Below, piece by piece: positions 36,376 to 44,900 of a stretch of DNA of 52,572 bases (position 1 is its first letter; every line of letters starts with the position of its first letter). The translations under genes were made by a program, and so were the position numbers. The notes beneath the pieces were generated by a model that was not told where the DNA came from, made no database searches, and was given only the letters and a program-made list of their open reading frames with translations. The stretch comes from an uncultured Pseudovibrio sp. (GTDB lineage: Bacteria > Pseudomonadota > Alphaproteobacteria > Rhizobiales > Stappiaceae), in NCBI GenBank assembly GCA_947502585.1, contig CANNAV010000014.1, positions 1-52,572 of the forward strand. The letters run 5' to 3'.

Positions 36376-37005
36376 GTGAAGTTTCGTATGAATATAGGCA
36401 ATAATACCAAATTGTTCTGCTTGAATAAAAGTGGTGCCGCGTCCATTGAGTTTGCGATTCTTTTCCCAATTCTGGCTTTTCTCTTTGTCGGGATGGTCGA
36501 ACTGACAACAGCTGTTTCTTATGACAGGCGCGTTAGTAAGGCAGGAGCAGCAGCAGCCGATCTTGTCTCACGCTCAAAAGATGTTACCAATGGATTAGAT
36601 GATATCGATAGAGCTATTGAGCACCAAATGGCGCCGTTTGAAGATGTGGACATTGATGTCAGAGTTGGAATGATATTAATCAGGAACAATCAACCTCAGG
36701 TTGTTTGGAGTTGGGAGAACCGCGGGCGCGCAGAACCCTGGCCTCAGGGCAGTCAGCCTGATGGGATTTCATTCTCAAAAGACATGCTTATAAATGGGCA
36801 ATATTACGTCATCTCAACATCGCAATTTGAGTATAGATTTTTGTTAGGAGCGGTCTTGAACAACTTGTCCCGGCTGGTGTCTGAACCAGGCCGGGGTGAA
36901 AGCGACAAGTTTGTTTCGATTTCACTTCGAGACAGCTTCATATATCTCCCCAGAATTGTCTCATGCGTTGAGTTTGAAGACAACTGCGCCAACTGGCCGC
37001 TGTAA
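36376..37005 (+). CDS. TadE/TadF-like pseudopilin
   Basis: Second pseudopilin, up to 209 residues, with processing site KSG|AASIEF, a hydrophobic helix (AILFPILAFLFVGMV) and a larger periplasmic domain. The place after tadE suggests the TadF role. Start is GTG at 36376 or ATG at 36388; neither has a strong ribosome site. No TadG (von Willebrand domain protein) follows, although it usually completes the set. Confidence 0.78.
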   Translation: MKFRMNIGNNTKLFCLNKSGAASIEFAILFPILAFLFVGMVELTTAVSYDRRVSKAGAAAADLVSRSKDVTNGLDDIDRAIEHQMAPFEDVDIDVRVGMILIRNNQPQVVWSWENRGRAEPWPQGSQPDGISFSKDMLINGQYYVISTSQFEYRFLLGAVLNNLSRLVSEPGRGESDKFVSISLRDSFIYLPRIVSCVEFEDNCANWPL

Positions 37006-37279
37006 TAATAACAAGTACGTAAGATTTAACGCTGTATTCTAAAGACTGATGTGTCATAACTTCGCATATCGCCAAAAACTGCTGTTTTGGGATCTTTACC
37101 GATAGAATTGTTAGCTCAAATGTTGAATAAGCGCCCCAAGCTTGGCGAAGAATTTAACACACATATCGCTGAAAACTCACAGACTGCGATAGTATGGCAG
37201 AGACCTCCCCTCAAAAGCCCTGTCGCACTACTCTTGAGTTCGGACTGTGCGATATGTGAAAAATGAAAAGAGGTTATCA
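37006..37279. other. Intergenic region before the pta-ackA operon
   Basis: No gene is seen. A weak inverted repeat CCAAAA/TTTTGG (37072-37090) may end the tad transcript. The promoter of the pta-ackA pair should lie in the second half, but no strong -35/-10 pair stands out. Confidence 0.35.
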
Positions 37280-38701
37280 ATGGCTACTAATCGGACCTAT
37301 GACCAAATCCAGGTCGGAGATTCCGTCACTCGCTCCCGCATCTGCACTGCAAATGATCTTTACGTTTTTGCGCACGCGTCTGGCAACATCAATCCACTGC
37401 ACCTGCCAAATGCGCAGTGGGAAGGCATAGAGAAGAAAGATGGCCCTTCCGCGCCGTTCATGTGGGGCGCTTCTCTGATCTCAGCAGTCGTTGGCAATTA
37501 CCTCCCGGGTCCTGGCTGTGTATACCGTGATCAGACACTTTCCTTTCATAACAAGGTGAAAGTAGGTCAGGTCCTCGACGTCACAGTAACTGTTCTGGAA
37601 AAACTGCCAGATAACATCATCCGCCTTGCGACGAACGTGAAGGTTGATGACGGCACTTTGGTTGCTGAAGGTGAAGCCCGCGTTGAAGCACCGACTACGT
37701 CAATATCTTACGATGCAGAAGAACTGCCAGGCCTGCTGATGAAGCGCCATCAGCATTTTGATCGCCTTGTAGCAACAGCATCTCAGCTGCCAGCGATCCC
37801 TACTTCCGTTGTCTGCCCAGACGATGCAAACTCCATCGGTGGTGCAGTCATGGCCGCCAAGGCCGGACTGATCATCCCGATCCTGTGTGGTCCTGAAAAA
37901 CGCATTCAGGCTGCTGCTGACAAGATCGGTGCAGACCTCTCCGGGTATGAGCTGATTGATACGCCTGACGAAAATTCTGCGGCTGCAAAAGCCGTTGCGC
38001 TGGTTCATGAGGGCCGCGTGCGGTCCGTCATGAAAGGTCACTTGCATACAGACGATCTGCTGCGCCACGTTGTCAAGCGCGAAGGTGGTCTGCGTACCAA
38101 ACGGCGCCTGTCGCATGCGTTCGTTATGGATGTCCCGGGTCGTGAAGCGCCGCTCATCGTCTCAGACGCTGCCATCAACATTGCACCAGACCTGATGTCA
38201 AAAGTTGACATCACTCAGAACGCAATCGATGTTGCCCGATCAATCGGCATTGTGCCACCAAAAGTCGGCATCCTGTCCGCTCTTGAGACCGTAAACCCGG
38301 CGATCCCATCCACCATCGATGCAGCAGTGTTGTCTAAGATGGCTGAGCGGGGCCAGATTAAAGGCGGTATCGTTGACGGCCCTCTGGCGATGGATAACGC
38401 AATTAATCTTGAAGCTGCTCGCACCAAAGGCATCGAATCCGTTGTTGCAGGTCGCGCAGAAGTGCTGATCGTGCCAAATCTCGAAGCTGGCAACATGGTC
38501 GTGAAAGAGCTGACCTTCCTTGCACACGCAGAAACTGCTGGTCTCGTAACAGGTGCCTGCGTGCCAATCATCCTCACCAGCCGCGCCGACAATGATCGTG
38601 CACGTCTCGTTTCCTGTGCTCTGGCATCCATGTACGACTACTACCTGCACAACGGCACAGCATATGTTGGCGAGCAGGATCAGGCAGAAGCAGCAGAGTA
38701 A
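37280..38701 (+). CDS. Bifunctional enoyl-CoA hydratase (MaoC) / phosphate acetyltransferase
   Basis: A fusion of 473 residues: an N-terminal MaoC hot-dog domain (about 5-140) with the hydratase motif VFAHASGNINPLHLPN, and a C-terminal phosphate acetyl/butyryltransferase domain (about 165-465) with FVMDVPGREAPLIVSDAAINIAP. The second domain exchanges acyl-CoA and acyl phosphate; the first may hydrate enoyl-CoA. The ATG at 37280 has GAGG six bases before it. AckA follows 25 bases downstream, so acyl-CoA is converted to acid and ATP or the reverse. Whether the acyl group is acetyl, propionyl or butyryl is not settled by sequence. Confidence 0.87.
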   Translation: MATNRTYDQIQVGDSVTRSRICTANDLYVFAHASGNINPLHLPNAQWEGIEKKDGPSAPFMWGASLISAVVGNYLPGPGCVYRDQTLSFHNKVKVGQVLDVTVTVLEKLPDNIIRLATNVKVDDGTLVAEGEARVEAPTTSISYDAEELPGLLMKRHQHFDRLVATASQLPAIPTSVVCPDDANSIGGAVMAAKAGLIIPILCGPEKRIQAAADKIGADLSGYELIDTPDENSAAAKAVALVHEGRVRSVMKGHLHTDDLLRHVVKREGGLRTKRRLSHAFVMDVPGREAPLIVSDAAINIAPDLMSKVDITQNAIDVARSIGIVPPKVGILSALETVNPAIPSTIDAAVLSKMAERGQIKGGIVDGPLAMDNAINLEAARTKGIESVVAGRAEVLIVPNLEAGNMVVKELTFLAHAETAGLVTGACVPIILTSRADNDRARLVSCALASMYDYYLHNGTAYVGEQDQAEAAE

Positions 38702-38726
38702 TTTCGGGATAGCTGAGAAAACAACA

Positions 38727-39908
38727 ATGACAATCGAAACAATTCTTATACTGAACGCCGGATCTTCCTCTATCAAATTCCAGCTGTTCAAAGGCGAAGA
38801 AAGTGTGCTTTCCGGCCAGATTGATGGCTTGGGTGCATCTGCCTGGGTAAAAGGCACGTCTGCTGAAGGTGCAACGATCATGGATCGTGCACTCTCAGAA
38901 GAAGAAGCACAGAACCACAATACGGCGCTGCAGGTTATCCTTGCTCTGCTAAAAGAATTCGACCCTAAACTGGAAGTGGATGCAATCGGTCACCGTGTCG
39001 TACATGGCTCTTCCAAATACTCTGCACCTGTGCTGGTCACCGAAGAAGTTGCTGCGGAACTTGAAACATTCAACCCACTCGCGCCTTTGCACAACCCGCA
39101 TAATCTTGCCGGTATCGCTGGCGCCAAAGCTGCTTTCCCGGGCAAACCGAACGTTGCGTGTTTTGACACCGCGTTCCACCGCACACAGGAATTCCGGAAC
39201 GAAGCCTACGCTATCCCGATCAGATACTACGATGAGGGCATTCGTCGCTATGGTATGCACGGTCAGTCCTTCCACTTCATCGCGGAAGAACTGCACAACG
39301 TGGCGCCGGAAGTGGCAAACGGTAAAGTCGTGGTGGCTCACCTGGGCAACGGTGCCTCCATGTGTGCAATCGAAAACGGCAAATCTGTCACCACCACCAT
39401 GGGCTTTACTCCGCTTGACGGTCTTGCAATGGGCACGCGTTCCGGTCTGATCGATCCAGGTGTCATCTTCTACCTGATGGAAGAAAAAGGCATGTCCGTG
39501 AAAGAAGTCGCGAACCTGCTTAACAAGGAATCCGGCATGAAGGGTCTTTCCGGCATCTCGCAGGATATGCGTGACCTGGAAAACTCTGACAGCCCTGATG
39601 CAAAGCGCGCACTCGACTATTACAACAACCGCATCAGGCGTGAGCTTGGAGCTCTGGTTGCTGTCATGGGTGGTCTGGATGCAATTGTCTTCACCGGCGG
39701 TATTGGCGAGAACTCTTCTCAAACCCGCGCGGGTGTTTGTCAGGGCCTTGAGTTCCTCGGTGTCGAAATCGACGAAGAAGCCAACAAGGCCCGTGCGAAA
39801 GAAGCAATCATAATTTCCAAAGGCTCTTCCAGGGTTAAGGTCATGGCGATGCCAACCAACGAAGAAGCTATGATTGCCCGTCAGACCCGCGCAATTTGCG
39901 AGGCGTAA
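38727..39908 (+). CDS. ackA: Acetate/propionate kinase
   Basis: Converts acyl phosphate and ADP to the acid and ATP; cytoplasmic, 393 residues, the normal size. ASKHA-fold motifs are intact: LNAGSSSIKF (7-16), AIGHRVVHG, VVAHLGNGASMCAI, MGTRSGLIDPG and FTGGIGENS. Residues MGFTPLDGLAMGTRSG mark the family signature. The start at 38727 fits the conserved N-terminus; the longer open frame extends back into the pta fusion gene and is not real. A strong terminator ends the operon. Confidence 0.93.
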   Translation: MTIETILILNAGSSSIKFQLFKGEESVLSGQIDGLGASAWVKGTSAEGATIMDRALSEEEAQNHNTALQVILALLKEFDPKLEVDAIGHRVVHGSSKYSAPVLVTEEVAAELETFNPLAPLHNPHNLAGIAGAKAAFPGKPNVACFDTAFHRTQEFRNEAYAIPIRYYDEGIRRYGMHGQSFHFIAEELHNVAPEVANGKVVVAHLGNGASMCAIENGKSVTTTMGFTPLDGLAMGTRSGLIDPGVIFYLMEEKGMSVKEVANLLNKESGMKGLSGISQDMRDLENSDSPDAKRALDYYNNRIRRELGALVAVMGGLDAIVFTGGIGENSSQTRAGVCQGLEFLGVEIDEEANKARAKEAIIISKGSSRVKVMAMPTNEEAMIARQTRAICEA

Positions 39909-39942
39909 TCGCCCCCAAAGTGGTTTTGATCACAGCGTATAA

Positions 39943-39981
39943 GCCGCACTTTTCCTAAATGAGAAGTGCGGTCTCTTTTTT
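39943..39981 (+). terminator. Rho-independent terminator after ackA
   Basis: CCGCACTTTTC pairs with GAGAAGTGCGG (one G-T pair) around a short loop, followed by TCTCTTTTTT. It lies 35 bases beyond the ackA stop. A classic strong terminator. Confidence 0.85.
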
Positions 39982-40044
39982 GCTTGCTTATAACTACATG
40001 ATCAGGCGGATGCTTGCATAAACATATCTGCACAGGTTGAATTA

Positions 40045-40071
40045 TAAACTTTAGTTATATAATAAGGCTTG
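40045..40071 (+). promoter_or_regulatory. Possible sigma-70 promoter before the dienelactone-hydrolase-like gene
   Basis: TTGAAT and a perfect TATAAT lie about 15 bases apart some 45 bases before the ATG. The spacing is short of the ideal 17, so this is tentative. Confidence 0.3.
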
Positions 40072-40112
40072 CATATATATTACACCCAGCTTCACTGGAT
40101 ACTGGCATTTCC

Positions 40113-40640
40113 ATGATTATAGCTACAACTACAATAGCACTACCCTCCTCTTTGCAGGCTGCTGAGCTACGTCTGGTGGAATACCATCAAAGAAATTTAG
40201 CCTACATCATTGTGCCCAGGACAGATAGGAAATTGCCTGCGCTTGTGCTGCTTCACGATTGGGCAGGACTAACTGAAGAAGCGATTCTCAAGGCTGCGAA
40301 AGTCGCAGAAGAAGGGTATGTCGTGTTCCTTCCTGATCTGTTCGGCGGCAAGGCCCCGCAGTCAAAAGAAGAAGCCCGGCCACTGGTTGAAGCAATTCTG
40401 AAAACGCACCATCAGCAAGAACTCATGGCGAATATTCATTCAGGTTTGCAGGTACTGAAAAACGTGGTGGAAGCAGAGCCCGTGGAAGTCTCCATTTCTG
40501 GTTTTGGTATTGGTGAGCGGGTTGCCAGTTACATCTCAAAAAGTGATATGTCCCCCACGCTGCCATACCCGCTCACGCATAAGGCAGTTGCTCATGCAGG
40601 TGCCATTTTGAAATCCCAAGCATTGCATCACAGCTGCTGA
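40113..40640 (+). CDS. Dienelactone-hydrolase-like protein, short and lacking the nucleophile
   Basis: A 175-residue protein of alpha/beta hydrolase type. The first part matches dienelactone hydrolases (LPALVLLHDWAGLTEEAI... then GYVVFLPDLFGG). At the nucleophile elbow, where the family has GFCxGG, this reads GFGIGE, so the catalytic cysteine (or serine) is missing. The chain ends about 30 residues later, before the usual Asp and His. The N-terminus up to SLQAA could be a signal peptide. It is therefore either a non-catalytic binding protein or a decaying gene. Forty-six bases separate it from the HAD gene. Confidence 0.6.
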   Translation: MIIATTTIALPSSLQAAELRLVEYHQRNLAYIIVPRTDRKLPALVLLHDWAGLTEEAILKAAKVAEEGYVVFLPDLFGGKAPQSKEEARPLVEAILKTHHQQELMANIHSGLQVLKNVVEAEPVEVSISGFGIGERVASYISKSDMSPTLPYPLTHKAVAHAGAILKSQALHHSC

Positions 40641-40686
40641 ACCAATACAACTGGCCACTCATTATTTGTATCTGAAGGAGAGGCCT

Positions 40687-41304
40687 ATGTCCTCAACGGT
40701 CACCGCTGTCGTGTTTGATATTGGCAATGTCCTGATCTCCTGGGATCCGGAGAACCTGTACAGGGACTTAATCCCGGACGCATCAGAGCGCCAGCACTTC
40801 CTCAATGAGGTCTGCACTTACGACTGGAACCTGGAGCAGGACAGAGGCCGTCCCTGGGCCGATGCGATCTCTGAACGACTTGCCAGGTTTCCGCAGTATG
40901 AAGAATGGATCAAAGCCTATTACGAACGCTGGGATGAAATGCTGGCCGGTGCAATTGAGGCCAATGTCGCACTCCTGAAAGAGCTTAAGGGCAAGGGCAT
41001 CTCCTTGTATGCCATTACTAACTTCTCCACTGAAAAGTATGAGGATGCCAAACGCCTGTTTCCATTCCTTGCAGACAGTTTCGTAGATACTGTGATCTCG
41101 GGCGATGAGAAACTCCTGAAGCCAGATGCTGCCATATACAACGTGTTGCTGGATAGAAACCAGCTTGAGGCAGCCAGCCTCGTCTTCATTGACGATACAC
41201 TGAAGAACGTTGAAGCTGCCCGGGGCATCGGCATGAAGGGATTGCATTTTTCTGAAACAGACAAGCTCCGCTCTGACCTCAAACAGCTGGGTCTGCCACT
41301 TTGA
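40687..41304 (+). CDS. HAD-family hydrolase (phosphatase, YihX-like)
   Basis: Small cytoplasmic HAD-superfamily phosphatase, 205 residues. Motif I is FDIGNVL with nucleophile D11 and glycine where many HADs have the second aspartate, as in the YihX group. Motif II lies in YAITNFS, motif III lysine in DEKLLKPD and motif IV in FIDDTLKNVEAA. YihX acts on glucose 1-phosphate, but substrate here is unknown. Start at 40687 has GGAG six bases before it. Confidence 0.85.
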   Translation: MSSTVTAVVFDIGNVLISWDPENLYRDLIPDASERQHFLNEVCTYDWNLEQDRGRPWADAISERLARFPQYEEWIKAYYERWDEMLAGAIEANVALLKELKGKGISLYAITNFSTEKYEDAKRLFPFLADSFVDTVISGDEKLLKPDAAIYNVLLDRNQLEAASLVFIDDTLKNVEAARGIGMKGLHFSETDKLRSDLKQLGLPL

Positions 41305-41454
41305 GGGCCAATGCTGTGTTCTTAATTGAGGCTCGGCAAAAAGATCCGGCGCTGAAGGAGAGTAAGCGCCTGAACATTTTGATCACTTGTAAACCGCGTG
41401 CTGCCTGAACTATGGAGTAACGCCCCTTTTCAGGCACCACAAGCTTGTGTGTTC

Positions 41455-41488
41455 AAAAAAAAGCCGGGCTGAAGCACCCCGGCTTTTT
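41455..41488. terminator. Bidirectional terminator between HAD and peptide-binding-protein genes
   Basis: AAAAAAAAGCCGGG and CCCGGCTTTTT pair around CTGAAGCA. With A-runs on one side and T-runs on the other it can stop transcripts from both convergent genes. Confidence 0.85.
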
Positions 41489-41551
41489 CATTTCAGAAAT
41501 CAAGTATAGTCAAACCTGCAAAGACTGGGTTCCCATACCATGTAAGTGAGA

Positions 41552-43186
41552 CTATTTGGCTACTTTGTAAAGGTCCGTCGCGTACCAGAACTGTTGCACA
41601 TTGCCAAATGGCCAGCCTTTAACAGCCGGGTTAAGCATGAAAGGTCGTGTATAGTGATAGAGCGGGACCATTGCTCCCTCGTCTGCCGCGATCTTTTCAA
41701 TCTCTGCGTACAATTCCTGTGGGTCTTCTTTTGTTTTTGACAATTCCAACAGATCATCAACCTGAGAATTGTTATATTTACTGTCGTTCTGTGTAGATTG
41801 TGAGTGGAACAGGTCTACGAATGTTGATGCTTCGTTGTAGTCACCGCACCATGCATTGCGTGAAAGTTCAAAATCACCTGCATCACGAATAGAAAGCAGT
41901 GTTTTCCATTCAACGTTATTGATGGCAATTTTCGCGCCAAGTTTATTTTTCCACTGCTGTTGCAGGTAGATAGCTATCTGCTTATGGCCTTCGGAAGTGT
42001 TGTAGACATAGTCAAATGCCAGCGGATTGTCGGGGCCATAGCCGGCGGCTGACAGCAGTTCACGCGCTTTTTCATCTCGCTTTGCCTGAGACCATTTCGC
42101 TTCTTCCAGCCGGGGAGGCGTATATCCAGCCGTTTTGATGTGTGTGAAGCTGTAAGCTGGTATCTGACCACCCTGCAAAATATTATCAATGAGGATATCA
42201 CGATCAACGGCCAGCCAAAGCGCCCTTCTTACACGTACGTCTTTTAGCGCTTCAGGCGCATTCTCGCGCATGTTCATGGTAACGTAATAGGTACATAAGC
42301 GCGGCTGAACCTGGGCCTGATCCGGGTATTCTTTTTTCAGGCGCGGATACTGGCCAGTTGGCATGTTTACAAAATCAAGCTCACCTGCAAGGAATCTGGT
42401 CAGAGCCTGGTTTATGTTTGGAACAATCACGAAATTGATTTTGTCCAGAATTGTGTTTTCGTTATTCCAATAAGTCTCGTTGCGCTCAACAGTATAAACT
42501 TCACCTAAATTATTGGCGGTCATTTTATAAGGGCCATTGACGACAAGATTTTCTTCTCTTGTCCACCTGTCGCCGTGTTCTTCAATTGCCCATTGAGGGA
42601 CCGGATAGGTGGTCGATGACACTAACATCTTGGTAAAATATGGGATTGGTGTAGAAAGTGTCACTTCCAAAGTATGGTCATCAATTGCTTTGACGCCAAG
42701 TTTTTCAACCTCCTGAAGCCCATTTGTGATATCAGCCGCGTTCTTAACCTTCATCATATCAAAATAATAGGAGTAAGGCGAGGCGGTGGCAGGATCAACA
42801 ACGCGGCGCCAAGCGTATACGAAATCATGAGCTGTGACAGGTTTTCCGTCCGACCACTTCGCTTCTTTGCGCAGATCAAAAGTATACGTTTTCTTATCTT
42901 CTGAAACACTGGTTTTAATTGCAAGAGCTGGACGCAGGTTGCCATTAAAATCCTGAGTAAACAGTCCTTCAAAAATCTGACGCTGTACCTCTGAAGCGTC
43001 GGTCCCCTCAGATATTCCAGGGTCTATAGCTGACAGATTATCAAGTGCCCAAAAGTTGACAGTCTGATCTTCTGCAAGCGTCTGGCCTTTTGCAGCCAGC
43101 TCCTTAACAATTGTCGCTTTATCCGCCGCCTGTACGTTTCCAATCAGCGCTGTCGCGCATAATAAGCCGATTGCCAGTGTTCTCAT
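41552..43186 (-). CDS. Periplasmic oligopeptide-binding protein (OppA/SBP family 5)
   Basis: Solute-binding protein of a peptide ABC importer, 544 residues. A signal peptide (MRTLAIGLLCATALIGNVQAAD) is followed by the family-5 pattern: NFWALDNLSAIDPGISEGTDASEVQRQIFEGL near 45-75, WSDGKPVTAHDFVYAWRRVVDP and VRRALWLAVDRDIL. It looks most like OppA/MppA. No permease or ATPase gene lies beside it, so it must serve an unlinked transporter or bind murein peptides as MppA does. An eight-G run stands directly before two adjacent ATG codons; the second (43186) fits best. Confidence 0.85.
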   Translation of the reverse strand: MRTLAIGLLCATALIGNVQAADKATIVKELAAKGQTLAEDQTVNFWALDNLSAIDPGISEGTDASEVQRQIFEGLFTQDFNGNLRPALAIKTSVSEDKKTYTFDLRKEAKWSDGKPVTAHDFVYAWRRVVDPATASPYSYYFDMMKVKNAADITNGLQEVEKLGVKAIDDHTLEVTLSTPIPYFTKMLVSSTTYPVPQWAIEEHGDRWTREENLVVNGPYKMTANNLGEVYTVERNETYWNNENTILDKINFVIVPNINQALTRFLAGELDFVNMPTGQYPRLKKEYPDQAQVQPRLCTYYVTMNMRENAPEALKDVRVRRALWLAVDRDILIDNILQGGQIPAYSFTHIKTAGYTPPRLEEAKWSQAKRDEKARELLSAAGYGPDNPLAFDYVYNTSEGHKQIAIYLQQQWKNKLGAKIAINNVEWKTLLSIRDAGDFELSRNAWCGDYNEASTFVDLFHSQSTQNDSKYNNSQVDDLLELSKTKEDPQELYAEIEKIAADEGAMVPLYHYTRPFMLNPAVKGWPFGNVQQFWYATDLYKVAK

Positions 43187-43888
43187 CATTCCCCCCCCAG
43201 TTTGAATAGGATTCCATAAACCCGTGAAATCCCTACAAGTGAAATCCATTAGAAACCGAAGGTCAAGTTTTAAAACAGTTCTCTCTGATTTATGCCTGTT
43301 TCGGCAAGAAGCTGTGTAAATTTCCAGTATATTTCCCAGTTTGCGTAGTTTTTTGTCGAATATTCACAGGATTGGGAAATATTTTGTACTCAGATATGCA
43401 ATTCACGTAAATCAAATTCCGGCAGCAAATCATTCAGGATCAACCCTGGTTTTCCGAATACCCGGTCTTTGATTTCCCGTAGACCGGCAGGCTTGCCAGG
43501 CCCCCATCCCCTGAAGATGCGGCTCCAAAGAGCCGGTTTTCTTCTTTAAGAGCAGCAGCTCGTTCCCGAAGTGTCATAGCACGTACTCTGCCCATCTCAC
43601 GCCCTTGCAATCCGGCAGGAGTATTTCAGAAAACAACACTAAGTCAGATCGCGTGAAACCAGGGACCAGGTGTACTGCGGAAATTCACCAGCTACCTTGT
43701 AATGGCTGATACAGCCTAAAAAGGCGCATCAAATGACCCGGAAGGACATTTGGTCGGAACACTGACTACCTGAAAAAATCATTGCCTTGTCGTTTCAAGC
43801 GTTTATCCTGGTGCCGGAGATACGGTGTCCTGATCCGTCTTAATCAGGCAAACTTTTCTTGAGAAACATAAGAAAACACGGAGGCATT
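43187..43888. other. Intergenic region between oppA-like and GNAT genes
   Basis: About 700 bases without an intact gene. The part 43390-43595 on the minus strand looks like a short decayed gene and is listed separately. The remainder holds the oppA-like promoter region at the left and nothing that I can identify at the right. Confidence 0.45.
43390..43595 (-). pseudogene. Possible remnant of a small protein gene with a frameshift
   Basis: From ATG at 43595 one frame reads MGRVRAMTLRERAAALKEEN and runs 51 codons to a stop at 43440. From about 43490 on, a different frame gives a better protein-like tail (REIKDRVFGKPG, then LLPEFDLRELHI) ending at 43390. The two halves together look like one small protein broken by an indel. 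I do not recognise the family, and no ribosome site is obvious. Confidence 0.3.
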
Positions 43889-44428
43889 ATGGCCGAGTTC
43901 CACCAGATAGGAGAGGATCGAGTTGGTCTCCGCACACCTGAAAAGAAAGACGAGCCTGCAATCCTGTCTTTACTCTTCAATGCCTTTGGTCAAAGCAACG
44001 AAGGGCGTCTGGTCGAGCGGTTGCGTGCTTGCGGAGCGTTGGTTCTTGAACGGATTGCAGCGGATGATGAGGGCAGGCTGCTCGGGCATCTCGCGTTTTC
44101 CCGTGTTACGGGAACGGGGAAAGGGCACCGCCTGAAAATCAGCTGCCTCGCACCGGTATGCGTTGATCCCTCCTCTCAAAACAAGGGCGTTGGCACCAGA
44201 CTCATTCAGGAATCATTGGACGACTTGCAAGGACTGGGTGAAGACCTTGTTCTGGTGTTGGGATCACCTGATTACTACTCCCGCTTTGGTTTCGACAGCG
44301 AGCTGGCAAAGAAGGTACAGGGACCGTATGCCGGGCCAATCTTTATGGCATTGCCTTTTACGCAGGCGGGACGAGAAGACCTGCCCGTTGAAGTAAGCTA
44401 TGCCACGCCGTTCCAGGAGTTCGAATAA
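43889..44428 (+). CDS. GNAT-family N-acetyltransferase (YhbS-like)
   Basis: Acetyl-CoA-dependent acetyltransferase of 179 residues. The acetyl-CoA loop is QNKGVGTRLI (about 104-113), after ISCLAPVCVDPSS, and LVLGSPDYYSRFGF is typical of YhbS-type proteins. ATG at 43889 has GGAG five bases before it. The acceptor is unknown; it stands alone, and the next gene is 470 bases away. Confidence 0.82.
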   Translation: MAEFHQIGEDRVGLRTPEKKDEPAILSLLFNAFGQSNEGRLVERLRACGALVLERIAADDEGRLLGHLAFSRVTGTGKGHRLKISCLAPVCVDPSSQNKGVGTRLIQESLDDLQGLGEDLVLVLGSPDYYSRFGFDSELAKKVQGPYAGPIFMALPFTQAGREDLPVEVSYATPFQEFE

Positions 44429-44900
44429 AGCACAAAAAGTGTCAAACAGACTATCCGTTCAACCTGATTGCCTCAATCGTTTCACTTGTCATTGGAACAA
44501 CAACTTTCAAAGACTTGTCAATCCTTTCAAAAGCCTTTGAGCGCGGTCCCGACTGCCAGTTTTCACATTCATAAAAATTATCCGGTTTTTCCTGCATCGT
44601 CATTCACCGCCCCGGTTTCAGAGTGTAAAGCAGTATTTCCACAACACCAGACATTCCAGGCCCCTGAGCAATACTTCCCGGAAGGACAGAAACCAGCAAC
44701 CGTGGTTTCAATATAGTTTTATCAAGGGAACTCAGAGGCATGTTTCAGGTTCATCATTCTCGCCTGCAAACCTAGTTTTGCAAGCTTATACCTGCTAGGA
44801 CAGCCCCTGATTACCATGCTCCTTGCTGGCGAAACACCCCAACAGAAATTAGCTGGTTGTATGGTTCAACCAGCTGACTGAACCTTTGCAAAGAACCGGA
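44429..44900. other. Intergenic region before truA
   Basis: No gene is seen on either strand. Its one clear structure is the perfect stem-loop at 44851-44875 just ahead of truA. Confidence 0.45.
44851..44875 (+). promoter_or_regulatory. Perfect stem-loop in the truA leader
   Basis: AGCTGGTTG and CAACCAGCT form a 9-bp perfect stem around TATGGTT, ending 25 bases before the truA ATG. No T-run follows. It may be a leader hairpin affecting translation, or a protein-binding palindrome. Confidence 0.4.

Noticed and set aside
22386..37005. The locus as a type II secretion system or DNA uptake system
   Set aside because: CpaB, CpaD, CpaE/TadZ, paired TadB and TadC and a Flp motif are specific to the Tad family.
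38553..38726. N-terminal extension of AckA by 58 residues
   Set aside because: It lies inside the pta fusion gene in another frame; the conserved kinase N-terminus starts at 38727.
38240..38920. A 226-codon minus-strand frame across the pta fusion and ackA start
   Set aside because: Overlaps two well supported genes and has no recognisable domain.
38949..39722. A 257-codon open frame on the minus strand opposite ackA
   Set aside because: Antisense to intact acetate kinase motifs; His- and Val-rich composition is a codon-bias shadow.
39944..41488. Strong hairpins as CRISPR or small RNA genes
   Set aside because: They are single stems with T-runs at gene ends, which fits terminators; there are no spaced direct repeats.
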